Below are positions 1 to 11,779 of a stretch of 64,000 nucleotides of DNA, one piece after another. The notes below the pieces were generated by a model. That model was not told where the DNA came from. It was given only the letters and a program-made list of their open reading frames with translations, and did not search any database. Where the stretch lies: positions 1,550,001 to 1,614,000 of the forward strand of contig CM031555.1 in the NCBI GenBank assembly GCA_018466975.1. Reading direction: 5' to 3'. Source of the DNA: Sparassis latifolia (taxonomy: Eukaryota > Basidiomycota > Agaricomycetes > Polyporales > Sparassidaceae). The position numbers and the translations under genes are program-made. How positions within the stretch are numbered: the first letter of the stretch is position 1; every line of letters begins with the position of its first letter.

Positions 1-1156
1 ATCTTGAAAGGTGCTGGTATTTGCTGCAAACAAATAAGACATTTCGCAGCGATGTTTCCGATTCCTTCTGCAAACGATCGCCGCCATCGGCAGCGAGATC
101 GGGTGGTCTGGGACAGATACAGTCTTCCGTCGGTGCGTCCACTTAAAGGACAACGCGTTCCGATCACTGACCCTCTGTCGTTGAGCGACGAGCGCATGCT
201 GAGCTCACTGGGAGGTCGTTCGTTCCTGTTTCAGAAGTGTCTGACATTATCATGGCCTTGCTCGCGATTTCGTACCTCTCATGTCCAGCAGTTCGGTCGT
301 ACGTGTGGTTAAGGTGAGGTGGTTTGTAGTGTCTTCGCCGTATTCCCGCCGCTCCCCCAAGAGGTCAGCTCATTTCACTACTATCACAATTACTGGTGAT
401 TCTCAGTTCAGTGGTTTGTGCCATACATCCATGTGGTTAAATTTTTACCTGGTCAAGGTGATATGAAGTCCTCCGTCGTGCAGTGAACCAGTGCCACAGC
501 CTTAAAAGTGCTGGAGTTCAAGTTTCTACGTCGTCCACAGGTGGTAGCCTGCTGAAGAACGCTGTTCGAATCTTCCCAACTGTAACTCTCGTCGTCGTTG
601 GATGATAATGGTTGTTCGAAGTGCCCACTTCTAGGATTACATCCTTGGCAGTGTCCTCGATCTGATTTCACAGATACTCTCATTGATAAGGAGGTGGTTC
701 GCATCGAATTCCGGTGTTCCTCCGAGATGAATTGCGCTGAGCGTGGAAATTTGAGAGACAGGTACCTCAGTCTACCGTAGGGTTTTTCGACATCCCGGCA
801 TTCTGCAGCTGTCTCAGACCATATGCATCCGGCATCCTGCTTCAGACCATATGCACTCCGTTGGTCTGGAGGCTTGCTCCACCAATAGCATGGTTTCACT
901 CAGGGCTCACAGCGCGGGCGTCTCGACCAAGTCGGACGCTGTGTCTCCCCGTGATGGCTCTTCCTTGAACGAACCACACGGAATCAACGCGCTGTCATAG
1001 GCGGCATCCTGCAGACACGATGCAATGAACAACGGTAACAGTTCGCCGCCTTCGGTCATGAGGGCATCGAAAGCGGCGCGACGATAACATCAAATTAGTA
1101 GGAACATCATGCACGTCAATCAACTCTACATCATGCACGTTTAACCTTGGTCCTCT
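1..1156. other. Left-edge region with no recognised gene
   Basis: Several short open frames occur on both strands, but none has a recognisable domain, convincing intron borders or a partner frame. I see no RNA gene or clear repeat. The right end serves as the upstream region of the terpene synthase at 1228. Confidence 0.5.
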
Positions 1157-1163
1157 TATATAA
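1157..1163 (+). promoter_or_regulatory. TATA box of terpene synthase copy 1
   Basis: The heptamer TATATAA lies 65 bp upstream of the inferred ATG at 1228, a normal distance for a fungal TATA element with a short leader. Assignment rests on position and consensus only. Confidence 0.5.
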
Positions 1164-1227
1164 CCGTGCACGCCACCCTTGCTCTCAGTTTTCAAGTCAA
1201 CTTTCTACTGGATTTGACAAGCACGAT

Positions 1228-2637
1228 ATGGCCCTCGAATACAACGACAAGTCCCCGTATGTGTTTGTACTCTCTCATCATCACTCCGATCGCACTAAGA
1301 CCACTCTGTCTCCAGAGCTCCGTCCAGCCAGCCGCGCCAGGCAACATCCGCTGCACGAAGCAAAGTGAATCTCACTCGTCCCTTTTGGTCGAGGTATTGC
1401 TCACACGTGCACCGTGACAGGAATCCATTTTAGCTCTTTGTCAAGAAGCAATTAGGGATTTCTTCAGCAGAATAAATATCACTATTCCTGCATACTTGGG
1501 CGATCCCGAGCTTACATCCCGAGTCAAGGAGGTTATCCAGACCTGGGACGTTGATGGCTCCATTGGTTCGCCCGTCAATACCGCGATTACGCTTACGTTC
1601 ACCGCCTACAACCACATCGCGAACTTCGACACGAAACTGCAAATCGCGCTCTTCACCGTGATCGTCCTTTCCCTGGATGATCCGGTCGTACTCGACTCTC
1701 TGCCTTCCCGCGAATTCCACCGCCTCTTCTCTGCGGGCGCGCCTGAGGCTCAGTCCGGCCTACTCGCGGAGCTCACGCGGCTCCTCCCCGGCATGTGGGA
1801 CCACTACCCGCGGTACGCTGCCAGCGCCATCTCTACTTCCGCGCTGGATTTCGTGAACATGTGCATCCTCGAGAATGAGACGAAGGATTTGGTGCTGTCG
1901 GCCGACGCAGTTCCATTCCTTGTGTATCGTCGTACCAAGAGCGCGACCGCAGAAGCTTACGCCCACTTCATCTGGGACAAGACCAAGTTCCCCGATGTCA
2001 AGGAGTTTGTTCAGGCCATTCCGTACGTCTATTCTATAGAGTCTGAAATGCTTGATATCTTGATACTTACTCTATCTGCTGCAGTGACACCATTGTTTAC
2101 ATCAACCATGTCAAGTGAGCGTGATTCGGAGTCACACACTGACGTTTTTGTTGATTCTTCTATCCTAACCTTAGTGATATCCTCTCTTTTTACAAGGAGG
2201 AATTGGCCGGTGAGACGGGAAATTACATCGGTGACCGCGCTCTCATCGAGGGCAAGTCCTCGCTCGAAATTCTTCGCGAAGTGATAGGGGAGACGGCTGC
2301 GGCGGCGGAACGCGTTCGTCACATCCTTGGAGAGGGAGAGGCCCGGGACGCATGGGAGAGTTTTGCTCGTGGATACATCGGCGTGCACACCTGCAGCCCG
2401 CGTTATCGTCTTCAGGAGGTGATAGGTAGCCAGTACATCATGACCTGACCGTTTCAGTACTCGATCTTGTCGGCAACTTTGGAGCAGTGGACCCGTAGTT
2501 GTGAAACACGCCTCGTCAGTAGACCGTATCAGATTAACGAGTCTATTGCACAGATGTTTCTCCGTCGAGGAGTACAATTATTGCAGGTGATTATTTACCT
2601 TGAATATACAGTGGCCAGTTGCATGGAGATGATATGA
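1228..2637 (+). CDS. Trichodiene-synthase-like sesquiterpene cyclase, copy 1
   Basis: Class I terpene cyclase of the TRI5 (trichodiene synthase) family; such enzymes ionise farnesyl diphosphate and cyclise it in the cytosol. Six exons fit: 1228-1256, 1316-1364, 1421-2022, 2085-2114, 2175-2418 and 2458-2637. All junctions are GT...AG, the phase is kept, and the product is 377 residues, close to the usual family length. The Asp-rich metal motif is LSLDDP. Splicing joins AA|T to form the Asn of the second metal motif, NDILSFYKEE. A basic SPRYR stretch near the C terminus matches the family's diphosphate-binding arginine region. A paralogue lies at 36157-37228 on the opposite strand. The exact product (trichodiene or another sesquiterpene) cannot be told. 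The start was chosen because it lies 65 bp after a TATA box and gives a clean reading frame. Confidence is high for the family and moderate for the first small exon. Confidence 0.88.
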
Positions 2638-2658
2638 GAAAATGAGTCGAAAACAGGC

Positions 2659-4614
2659 TCATTGTGCAGCTTGGAACTGTGGCTGACCCCTGCCACGACC
2701 ACGACCGAGCCCGCGACCCCTGCCCCGCCCTCTGCCCCGTCCTCGCGACGATTGGAATTGAGGGTTTTCGGAAGGCGGGAATCGCGGTGACTCCCGACCA
2801 TGCGGCGAGCTCGGGGATGGCAGGTCGTCTTTGGAGTCTTGAGGCATTCTAGAAGGCCTGCTATCCTGGCGCGGGGCGGGTGGTGGTCGTGTTTGTCGCT
2901 GGGAATTCTGATTGGTAGGTAACCGGGGGGTCTTTCCGTTAGATAGATGTGGCTGCTCGGGTTCAGGCGAGGGTGCCTGAGAGCTGCTAAGGGCGGGGGA
3001 TGATGGTGGCTTCTGCGCTTGGACCTTAGGGCTTAAAGGAGGCGTGAGCCCGCCGTAGGTCATGAGGAGATTGCAGATGCTCTCGAAGTTCTCCTCGTTT
3101 TTCTGTCCGGGAGTCCCAAGGATCTCAGCCTTCCCTGGATGAGATGTCACATATGCCCAGGCGTCGCTGATCTGCTGCTGGCTGACGAGACGCGTTTCCA
3201 GGATCATCCAGACCACTTCGTCCTTGCGCGAAGCCAAGGCAAGGCGGAGGAGGAACGTAGATTCAGGTGCATTATATAATTCCGCGAAGTCCGAGTCTTT
3301 AGGAGAGTACATCTCGAAGAAGTGCTTGATGATTGGGATATATCCGCGCTGCAATGCAACGTGGAAAGCAGTGAAGCCTTCCGCGTTGCGTTCCTCAGCA
3401 TCAGCGCCTGTAACGATATTCGTGAATACCACGGACGAATGAACGACGTGTTCGGGAACTAACCATGTGTATCTAACCACTGTACCAAATCAGCATCCCC
3501 ACGACCTGATGCAATATGCATCAATGTTTCAAGCGGGTCCTTGAGAGGTACTTTCACAAAGGCCTCAGCACCTTTCTTGACTTCACCGCCAGCGGCGTCG
3601 ACATTGTCCTCCCAGACACCTTTCTTCACGCTCTCCGCGTCCCCATTCCTCGCAGCAGCAAAGACTGCAGAACGAAGAGTCTGTAGACGTTCCTGCTGGG
3701 CACGAGCTTTCTGCTCGGCAGTCTTTTGGGAGGCGGCTGCTTGGGCCTTTTTCGCAGACGCCTTGGCCTTCTGCCGTTGCTCTGCCTCTCTTCTCTCTGC
3801 AGGTACATTTCTGAATATCACACGGCTAACTTGGGGGTTTAATCTTCTCACCTCTTTCGCGCTCTTGCTCAAGCGCAGCTTTACGCGCGGCTTCCTCCTG
3901 CACGCGACGAGCCTCGGCGGCCTCTTGTTCTTCCCGTTTGCGTTTCATCCGAGCTTCAAATTGCTCTGGCGTCTCAGGTTCAGGCCTGTGATGATGGTAG
4001 TCTGCGCGAAGACAATCAGTCGTTGTCGAAGGAAGGAATGAACAAGACGCTTACACATGTTGGCGCGGTGGCGGCTCGCACGACCTCTCATTATCTCCTC
4101 AAACAGGAACCTAACGAAAATGTGAGTACCATGATGCTTGAACGACCGGATATGAAGGGCCACGTACATGTAAAAGTCGAGGTCTTCGAAGTCTGAATCG
4201 TAGTCATCGTCATCGTACTCGTCGTTGTACTCGTCATAATTATCATAGTCCTCATAACGCGTGTGATGTGTGTGCGAATGCCCATAACGACGAGGAGGAG
4301 ATGCCGATCTATCAAGGTGCTTGAGCAGGACATTGTACGCTTCACTTATCCGCTGAAACTGAGCAGTAGCGTCAGCACTTCCTGGATTTTTGTCGGGGTG
4401 GGTCTTGAGAGCCAACTAAATTCCTCGATGAGTATCGCGTTTGCCAGTGAGGGCCACCGATTGTTACCTGTTTGTATGTGTTCTTGACAACCTCGAGTGA
4501 GGTGTCCTGCCACAATGTTGGACTTTAGCGGTTCGCGACGCGCGAAATAGTGTACGTTACATGCTCAAGTCCAAGGACATCGTAAGCGTTGGCGATGGTG
4601 GGGTGGTGGACCAT
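2659..4614 (-). CDS. DnaJ-domain, ankyrin-repeat, RG-rich protein
   Basis: Seven exons fit: 4561-4614, 4468-4506, 4168-4415, 4055-4110, 3852-4001, 3464-3796 and 2659-3407, giving 542 residues. The N terminus is a J domain with an intact HPD signature in 'KTHPDKNPG', so it should stimulate an Hsp70 ATPase. A very acidic Asp/Tyr-rich stretch follows, then a charged Ala/Lys/Gln-rich coiled-coil-like segment. Next come ankyrin-like units ('DPLETLMHIASGRGDADLVQWL', read as two overlapping halves, and 'EGFTAFHVALQRG'). A Pro/Ser-rich linker leads to a C-terminal run of RG dipeptides typical of RNA-binding RGG boxes. The order J domain, acidic, coiled coil, ankyrin, RG tail suggests a co-chaperone with protein and RNA contacts. 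The combination is inferred from splicing and I do not recognise a named orthologue. Confidence 0.82.
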
Positions 4615-5060
4615 GGGGTGAGAGGTGAGGTAGATTTGATTTACAAGGAACAAACGAAAAACGCGTGCCCAAGCGCTCAAGACGCGTTATATGGAGCGCT
4701 AATTTTGACACATAGCACGTGGCTCCCGCGTATACCAGGTGATCACCGAAATATCCTCAAAATATTTTCTGGAACGCTTTTGAACGGCTAACGTACATGC
4801 AAGGATTCAACAACACACTACTATACAGCTGGCCGTGGTGAAATAGCAACGGTCAGATCCAACACGGTGCAATGGATGTGCCGAAATCCTGAGTCCTCCA
4901 TTCCGCCGGCCCTCTTCGCGCCGTTACAGAGAATGTGATGAGCAGTCTACTCGGGATTGTAGTCTCAACGGCGCCCGCCACAGCAATCGTGGTATAACGT
5001 CTCGCAGCAAATAAATACGGACGCGACGAGCATCAACAAAATCGGTCACTAAGAAACACT
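4615..5060. other. Intergenic region between DnaJ-ankyrin gene and FRG1
   Basis: This serves as the upstream region of the DnaJ-ankyrin gene and the 3' flank of FRG1. I see no coding signal, RNA gene or repeat in it. Confidence 0.5.
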
Positions 5061-6062
5061 TCAGTCATATTGATTAATTAGACACCACGGAATATACCTC
5101 TTTAGTTTCGCACGACGCTCTAATAGAGCTTCCGCCAACCGGCCTTCTTTGCGGGCGCGCTTAAGCTACAGTCGAAGTCAGTGACAGAGTGCTAAGCTGC
5201 AAGGTACGTGCACCGACCTCCTTCTTGTCCTGGTCAGATACGACGGATCTTCCGGCGCCCCATGCTTGGTATAGTTTGCTGACCATGAATGTTACATGTG
5301 CACTCGCCCGCATCATGGCCGTACTACTCACTTCGCGCTTGCTTCGTCAATGTTGACCTCGTCCATCGTGAGTTCTTTCTTCTTCTTCTCCTCGTGCGCC
5401 TCCTTCTTGTACTTGTTCTGTATCTTCACCCAGAAGCGCTCTGCGAACCCCACCTGGTCGCTGTCGCCGCGCAGTGCGATCGTCCCACCAGCCACTTCGT
5501 CGACACCGAGGTACTTCTCGTAGACGTTCATGAAAGCAATCATACCGTCTGGAAGCACGACGGGCGTCCATTCCTCTTGTGGTCCGCGGGCTTCGCGGTC
5601 CGCAGACACGAGCCCATGTTTGTCGCAAGACAGGAACTTCCCCTCGCCGGTCCCTGTCCGTAAATTGATTGTAGGAGAACCTGCTACGCGAGTGGTCACC
5701 CACACCTGAGATACCTCCGTCGGCGTGCGCTCCAGTATACCCAGCGGTTGTGACGGTTCTTCTCCGTCTGTTCCCTCCTTGTCCAGCGAGTGCAGGATGA
5801 TGCGGCCGCGTGTGGAGTCGTACGTGACAGTAATGGGAGAAGGATCGGAGGGGTGCATGATGAAAGTAGGCCCACGAATCTCATTGGCGTCCTCTGGCAG
5901 CACCCATGTCTCCGGACTCTCGTCGTCCTCGTCCTTGCGCCTGCGGCGACTTACTCCGCTGCTCGAGCCTTCCCCTGCATCATCCTCTCTTTTGCGTTTC
6001 TTCTTCGTCTTCTCCCCCTTGAATTTGAGCTTTGTAGAACGCACCTTGTCGTCAACAGGCAT
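5061..6062 (-). CDS. FRG1: FRG1-like protein
   Basis: Homologue of FRG1, a nuclear/nucleolar protein linked in animals to RNA processing and actin bundling, with a beta-trefoil (fascin-like) core. Three exons fit: 5332-6062, 5218-5278 and 5061-5165, giving 298 residues. A basic N-terminal tract (KKKRKRE) looks like a nuclear localisation signal. The core holds 'GKFLSCDKHGLVSADREARG', 'FMNVYEKYLGVDE' and 'FWVKIQNKYK', all typical of FRG1. The spliced C terminus contains 'LYQAWGAGRS' and then 'KRARKEGRLAEALLERRAKL', the usual family ending. It diverges from RPL26 with about 140 bp between start codons, so the two probably share a promoter region. The family call is secure; the role in this fungus is inference. 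Confidence 0.9.
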
Positions 6063-6204
6063 GATGGTAAGAATCTGGTAAGCGCTCAGAGTCAGTGCTT
6101 CGTTTGGTAACCGATCTATATTCGTGGGAATTATCCATTTTCGGCCTCAACGCTACTGGGTGTATACACGTCCTCGACCGCCGACCTCCCTCAAGACCCT
6201 CAAG

Positions 6205-6956
6205 ATGAAGTTCAACCCTGGTTAGTGGTTTTGACACTGTATAAGACCGTTCTCCAGCCAGAGAATGCGAAGGAACGATTCATTTTGAGCCAATTGGAGA
6301 TGGATGATTGCTCCGCGAATTGGATGTGCTGGGGATATCGTGCCTACGTTGAATAATTCCACTAATGCTATGTTTCTGTCTGTGCTTCGTGTTCCCTAGA
6401 CGTCTCCTCTTCCCGGCGCAAGTCGCGCAAGGCGCACTTCTCGGCGCCCTCCTCCATCCGCCGCAAGATTATGTCGTCTGGGTTGTCGAAGGAGCTGCGC
6501 AGCAAGTACAACGTATGTTGCCACGCTTTCTTTATCGTTACTGGTTTGACGGCGTTATCGCATGTAAACAGACTCGCTCGCTACCAATTCGCAAGGATGA
6601 CGAGGTCCGGATCGTACGCGGCAAGTACAAGGGCCGGGAGGGCAAGGTCACGCAGGTGTATCGTAAGAAGTGGGTGATTCACGTCGACCGTGTGCAGCGG
6701 GACAAGTCGAATGGTGCCACTGTCTCCATCGGCATCCACCCCAGCAACGTTGTGATTACCACCATCAAACTTGACAAGGACAGGTGCGTTTGGAGGACTG
6801 TAGGAAGGTTATATCCTGACGGGGATTGTGTAGGAGAGCCATTCTGGATCGGAAGGACCGGAAAAAGACACGTAGTGCGGGAGAGGATGTCGAGATGGTC
6901 GATGTGCGTCATGATCCTCTCATTCTGATACGCGTGTCTGACCCATTTTCCAGTGA
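6205..6956 (+). CDS. RPL26: 60S ribosomal protein L26 (uL24)
   Basis: Cytosolic large-subunit ribosomal protein uL24, placed near the peptide exit tunnel. Exons 6205-6220, 6400-6512, 6572-6783 and 6834-6903, plus a stop codon completed at 6954-6956 after one more intron, give 137 residues. The KOW domain is clear: '[20 protein letters not shown]', followed by '[17 protein letters not shown]' and '[18 protein letters not shown]'. The first exon encodes only five codons and one base (MKFNP + G), as is common in fungal ribosomal protein genes. The intron before the stop puts the stop codon alone in the last exon. The acidic tail 'GEDVEMVD' is shorter than in animals. Confidence 0.95.
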
Positions 6957-7176
6957 TCTCTCTATGTTTCTGTTGCTCTGCCTCTTTCCACTATTGCATT
7001 GTTCTTCAAAAGCACAACATGTATGCGACCCGCATATGATTAGTATGTTCATTATCTCGTATGTCTGCATTGCGCCGCCCTCGGGCTCCTCCGGTCAACT
7101 CAGCAGCTAGAGGGTACGATTGATTTACAAGTGAATGATATATTCCGTGATCAGAAGAAAATGCATGCATGCTACA

Positions 7177-8144
7177 TCAGAAAATGACGTCTTCGTCCTT
7201 ACTGCTGAGCAGGTCGCCGCCCCCGCCACCTATAGTGACCTCGGGTTCTGTTTCACTTTGTGTAAGAGTGCGTTTCAGAGCTTCCGCTGCCTCGGCATCC
7301 CGCTTCTTCTTTGCTTGAACTTTCTTCAGTCTGAAATGACGAACAGTGAGAAGGGTGATTTGGACGTAGGCGACCGCACTCACCGGAAGAACTCCTCTCG
7401 GTCCATCTCGTCAAGCTCGCTCGTGATATACTTTACGGTGTTCTCCAGACGGGGAATAATGACATGTTCGATGGCGTTCACGCGGCGGTTGGTTGCGCGG
7501 ATGACCTCATCGAGGATCATGAATGCTGTTTGCAGAGATGCAAGCTCGACCAGCGTCTCGACCGCCTTCGCGTAAACCTCTTTCGAGCGCAGAACTTGCT
7601 GGCCTCCGCGTCCGAGACCTGTGAGGTTGAAGTCTGTGGGAAGTAAGGGAATTGGCAATTATGAGCGATCAGCGAGGACAGCGATTGCAGAATGTGCTGC
7701 TGCGCCCACCAGTTCCTGGTACGCGTTCGACCTCAAAAGCAGGAAGGACGACACCGGAGACGTTCTCCTGCTTTGCCTTGACTCTAAACGTCGCCGTCTT
7801 GACTTGTTCCTGGACGAGGTAGGATATGTCGCCGGTAGCATATGTGACTTCGGCCAGGGAGAAGGACGCAAGCTGCATGACTCGGCCCATCTTGCGCTTC
7901 GCCTGGAGGAAACACAACGGATGGTCAATGCTACAAGAGCAGCCGTTGGAACATGCAGGCCATGGCGGAGAAGAGGGCTCACTTCATCGACTTTCCGGAG
8001 TATGGCCCGGAATCTCGCCGTCAGCGCATCGCGCTTCTTGGCGAGTAGCGAATGGCCCGTCTGCGCCCCCTTTAGCCGCAATTTGGTATTGGTGAGGGCC
8101 ATGCGCGTGGGGAAGACATTTTCGCGAGGTCCTGTCCCAGACAT
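7177..8144 (-). CDS. VMA8: V-type ATPase subunit D
   Basis: Subunit D forms the central rotor shaft of the V1 sector of the vacuolar proton pump. Exons 7983-8144, 7710-7902, 7384-7633 and 7177-7330 give 252 residues, the usual size. The N terminus '[20 protein letters not shown]' and '[17 protein letters not shown]' are family hallmarks. '[21 protein letters not shown]' and '[19 protein letters not shown]' mark the C-terminal helix. A Gly-rich and acidic tail ends the protein. It converges with RPL26. The sequence appears intact. Confidence 0.95.
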
Positions 8145-8242
8145 GACGGTTGAGTGAGCGAACGGATGAACACTTAGGACAGTGGTCTCCACGTGGGTAA
8201 TAACTATGTCTATAAATAGATTGACTTTTGGAGACTAAGGAT

Positions 8243-8345
8243 GCCGGGATAGCTCAGCTGGGAGAGCAACAGACTGAAGTATTTGGAGGATTCTACCTTC
8301 GATCCGGGGTTCTGGAGGTCGCGTGTTCAATCCACGCTTCTGGCA
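8243..8345 (+). tRNA. tRNA-Phe (GAA) with a 30-nt intron; also the head of a SINE-like element
   Basis: Mature length after removing 8280-8309 is 73 nt. The acceptor strand GCCGGGA pairs with TTCTGGC with two G-U pairs. The D arm is GCTC/GAGC, the anticodon GAA lies at 8276-8278, and the T arm is GCGTG/CACGC. The intron begins right after position 37, the standard site, and contains TTC that can pair with the anticodon. Position 27 against 43 is A-G, a mismatch. The 3' flank from 8346 to 8723 recurs at 21576-21942 behind a degraded tRNA-like head, so this may be a live tRNA gene, a SINE head, or both. Confidence 0.75.
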
Positions 8346-8723
8346 AAATTTATTTTCACCGGGGGGATAAAGTGTCTGTTTACCTTTAAATGACTTGTGG
8401 CTTATAATTCACCGGTGTAGTAATGTTTTGGCCTTGCTTTTTCATCAAATCTACACTTAATAGCTAGCCTCAAGAGGGAGAAGATTGAGTACTGGGTGAC
8501 CAACTGTGATTAAAAATCAGGACAAAAGCAAAAGACCATAGTGAAGATACAGCTGTCTGCATAAATAAATAAGAATCATACGGACTGGTTATGAAAGGCA
8601 TGTGATGTAAGTTCTAGTGTGAGTTGGGCCAATAGAGGATGAAATATTTCCAGGCCATAATAATTGTCTTATTCTTGCTCTTCTAGTATTTATATTTTAC
8701 TTGGTTGGAGTGGGCTGATACTA
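8243..8723 (+). mobile_element. SINE-like element, copy 1 (tRNA-Phe head plus ~380-bp body)
   Basis: The tRNA-like head carries pol III A and B boxes. The body after it matches, with a few substitutions and one small indel, the sequence after another tRNA-like head at 21491-21942. Both copies end at 'GGGCTGATACTA', after which they diverge; that abrupt end is what a dispersed element gives. No poly-A tail is seen. The basis is the two-copy comparison inside this window. Confidence 0.65.
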
Positions 8724-8909
8724 ATGCATGACAAGGACAATTTCTGATTTTAATTCCTATAAGCCTAAACTTCTAAAATATGCATATAGTCCCTTTTTTA
8801 CACTTGCCATTCAAAAATATTACACTGCTTTATAATTAAATACACATTTTGCTATATTACAATCTGCCATACTTTAACATATACTATAACTAATCTTTGA
8901 TCTATACTT
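8722..8909. repeat. 188-bp dispersed repeat, copy 1
   Basis: This AT-rich block starts 'TAATGCATGACAAGG' and ends 'TTTGATCTATACTT'. It matches 34913-35100 with only scattered substitutions and the same length. It abuts the end of the first SINE-like element. No coding potential or terminal inverted repeats are seen. Confidence 0.75.
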
Positions 8910-9912
8910 CTGATGATAGCTTAGCTGGGAGAGCAATAGATGGAAGTATTACCTTCAGGGGCAGGCATATGTTCGGTGGAGTAGTATTACATTGTTGGCT
9001 AAGTAGATGCATCGTTGCAAAAGTACACTTGCTCGCTTCGAGGTGGACAACAATGGCGACTGCAAGAAAAATAGGGCATTTATACTACTTTGACAGCGAC
9101 TCTTCCACTTGATCTTTGCCCTTGTTCAGTTTGAAGAAAGGCAGAGACCACATGGGGTGATGAACGACCATATATGACGTGTATGCAGATTTCAGGCTAT
9201 TAGGGTAGAGTTTAGTTGAACTTAATGGATAGTACAAAACCCATAAAGATATGCACCACTCTTCAGCAGACATGTGAGCAGAAGTCGCAGCTAGACGCTT
9301 CATCTCTGTGCAAATAAAATGATCGTGAGCACTGGCAGGGGCCTGAGGTTATATATCAGTCGCATATGGGCACAGGCCTAGCAGCAAAACCTACATTGTT
9401 CAGATGAGGAGGGGCCATGATTAGTTCGATTGAAGGATGACTGTAGAACTTAAGTGGAGTGAAAGGCTGACGTGGGCGCTGTCACTCTTGACAGTGAGCA
9501 TGAAGTCGTCATCCAAGTGCACAGTCTGTGCACTTTTGCTCCTCCCACCGATGCCCTAGAGCACATTAGTCCTGATGAGTAAAATGGGTGCAGAGATTCA
9601 TCGTCTACTTACTAACAGCAATCCGACATATAAGGACCAGGATGTCGGCAGGCAAGTGTTTTCCAGTACCACTGGGAGATTGGATTAATCATATGATTTA
9701 AACTGAAGGTCTCATGAACTTGATGAGATCTTGCGGGGGACAGGTTTACTCGTTAGACCTACAACAATCACTGAGGTGAGTACTCATTAAAATGGCACGC
9801 ACTGTGACCCATACAGTTTTGGCAGAGCAGTTCAAATGCATTCGAAGGGGATGGGCCATGTCAAGAGGGTGCTTATGAGGATGGTGATAATGAATTTAGA
9901 GGCAAGTTTGAA
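8910..9912. other. Non-coding AT-rich stretch with one tRNA A-box-like motif
   Basis: At about 8917-8934 the sequence 'TAGCTTAGCTGGGAGAGC' resembles the tRNA-Phe D arm seen at 8243, but no matching T arm follows. The rest shows only short open frames without recognisable domains. Probably degraded repeats. Confidence 0.4.
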
Positions 9913-10023
9913 TCACATGTCTATCAGAGAAGACAAGGTCAGGTGAGTATAGTCACTATATTGCAAGTGTGCCAGTGCTAGAGCACTAGACTTACACAAT
10001 GGACTCTTGCACAGTTTGATGTC

Positions 10024-10341
10024 ATGTGGCCAAATCTGTCCTTGCAGGAGCGACATGAGATATTTCGAGGGGAATGGACAGAACTGCCTGGGCCATTTGC
10101 TAGTCAAGTGCCCATGGATGCCTTGGAAAGTGTAAAGTGCTTCAAGATGTCTCAAGAGACACTAAGAGTGATTGTGGGGTTACATTATGAATGGCTCAAG
10201 CTCGCACAGGAAATTCTTCAGAAGTACCAGAGCCTTGCTGATCTTCAGAAGGAACATGGAAGGGAAGTCCAGGGTACACTAGCTATCACAGAAGCTGATG
10301 TGGAGGAGGTCGAACAATTCCTATTGGTGCAATGGCAGTAG
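10024..10341 (+). pseudogene. Unrecognised 105-codon open frame, probably a transposon fragment
   Basis: The frame encodes a helical, charged segment (for example 'QETLRVIVGLHYEWLKLAQE' and 'ALESVKCFKM') with no domain I recognise. It sits in degraded repeat sequence with no credible partner exons on this strand, so a remnant is more likely than a host gene. Confidence 0.3.
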
Positions 10342-10465
10342 GATATATAATTCTGATGATCTACAAATACTCTGTAATTGTACGCTCAAAAACTTTGATG
10401 TAATTCATATAGATGTATATCAATCCTTCTTGGTCACTGGCATCATGATGCCAATAACTACTATG

Positions 10466-11403
10466 TCACTCAAGTTTCGCCAATGAGGTGTAGATCTTCT
10501 TGCAAACCTCGATTGGTAGAGTCAAATTCTCAAGACATACTGGACACAGCTGCGCACCATCTTGGCGATCCTCATAATTCGAGAGATCCCTGTTAAATAT
10601 TGAGCGAATTGCCAGAGGTGCGAGTACGGATAGAGAACTTACTTCAAAATGGCAATCGTGAAGCTTGTAAGTCATTAGAGCTTCAGTTCTCTCCATCAGT
10701 TGCACCCCCCTCTTCAGGATTACACAATATGCTGTCATCTTGTCCCTCATGCAGTAAACTTTGCAAAATGCTCACAATGTCGTGAGATTCTCCACTCTTG
10801 GCCAGCCACTTGTCCAAGTCATTAAGCATCAGAGGTGCCGCAGATGCATACTGCGGTGTGTGCTGGATCTCTGCATATTATTTCTGCATATCACTGAATT
10901 GTCGGTTGCATTGGCACGTGATCCTACCATATAAAACCAGACAGGGATTGACATCTTTCTTGCGCAGCGTGATTTCCTCGATGTAGGAGAACGAGAAGAA
11001 TTACAGGCAATATAAACTAGGGCATTGACTGCTATTCATTGTGTCTACCTCATAGTCACCTGGTGTGGGCTCCAAATCATCGCAGTAATCACATTGTTCA
11101 GTGGTGCAAGTAATCCATTTTTTGGTCTTGGTACCTGTGGCGAAGCAGTGTGGATACAACTGCAATTGGCCTGAATATTATTTGTAGTTAGGGTGTGCAA
11201 AGAACGTATATTTCGTGGTGGACAGAACCTGTCAAGGCGTGCTTGTTCTTCTTTTCATAGTAGCACTGCTCCTTTTTGACCAGATGGTTAAGAGAACAAA
11301 GGACATCAGCCTCGGGCATGGTCACACGAGAAAGACAGGGGAACAGTAGGGGTAGGATTTGGAGCTTTGATGCGTCAACACGACAACAGAAACATCGCGT
11401 CAC
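10466..11403 (-). pseudogene. Degenerate minus-strand protein remnant with cysteine pairs
   Basis: Reading the minus strand and moving between frames gives pieces such as 'KYTFFAHPNYK', 'CTTEQCDYCDD', 'CLVLYGRITCQCNRQF' and 'LCPVCLENLTLP', interrupted by stops. The Cys-x2-Cys pairs suggest a zinc-binding transposase or a host-like protein carried by a large basidiomycete transposon (KDZ type is one possibility). I cannot confirm the family. The stops and the repeat context argue for a dead copy. Confidence 0.3.
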
Positions 11404-11404
11404 T

Positions 11405-11775
11405 ATGTGACCATGTCAGTTGGTGTCCCTCCGCATATTATTAAGAAACATCACTTGAAGTGGGTGTCAGACTGATTTTGTAAGGTCAGTATACATGGTA
11501 TATTGCTATAAATAATACTTTGGTACACCCCGGGCAGGAATTGTGATGTTCAGAAGTCATTGTTAACCGGACAACATACATGTCACATCACCACGTGACC
11601 ATATTGCTCAGTATCTGTGACCTCGACATATTATTTGGACATCCCTTGTAGTGGGTGTCAGACTGATTTTTTGAGGTGAGTCTACATGGTATATTGCCAT
11701 AAATTATACTTTGGTACACTCCGGGCAGGAATTGTGATGTTCAGAAGTCATTGTGACTCCGGAAACCAGCATCAC
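11405..11775. repeat. Two tandem direct repeats of about 190 bp
   Basis: The segments around 11450-11580 and 11640-11770 share long stretches, including 'GTGGGTGTCAGACTGATTTT', 'ACATGGTATATTGC' and 'GGGCAGGAATTGTGATG'. They are spaced about 190 bp apart, with diverged flanks that also align. No coding frame is shared. Confidence 0.75.
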
Positions 11776-11779
11776 ACGA

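Noticed and set aside
2164..2200. Apparent mutation of the Mg-binding Asn to Ser in both terpene synthases (SDILSFYKE)
   Set aside because: The frame before this point is an intron; correct splicing at AA|T restores NDILSFYKE in both copies.
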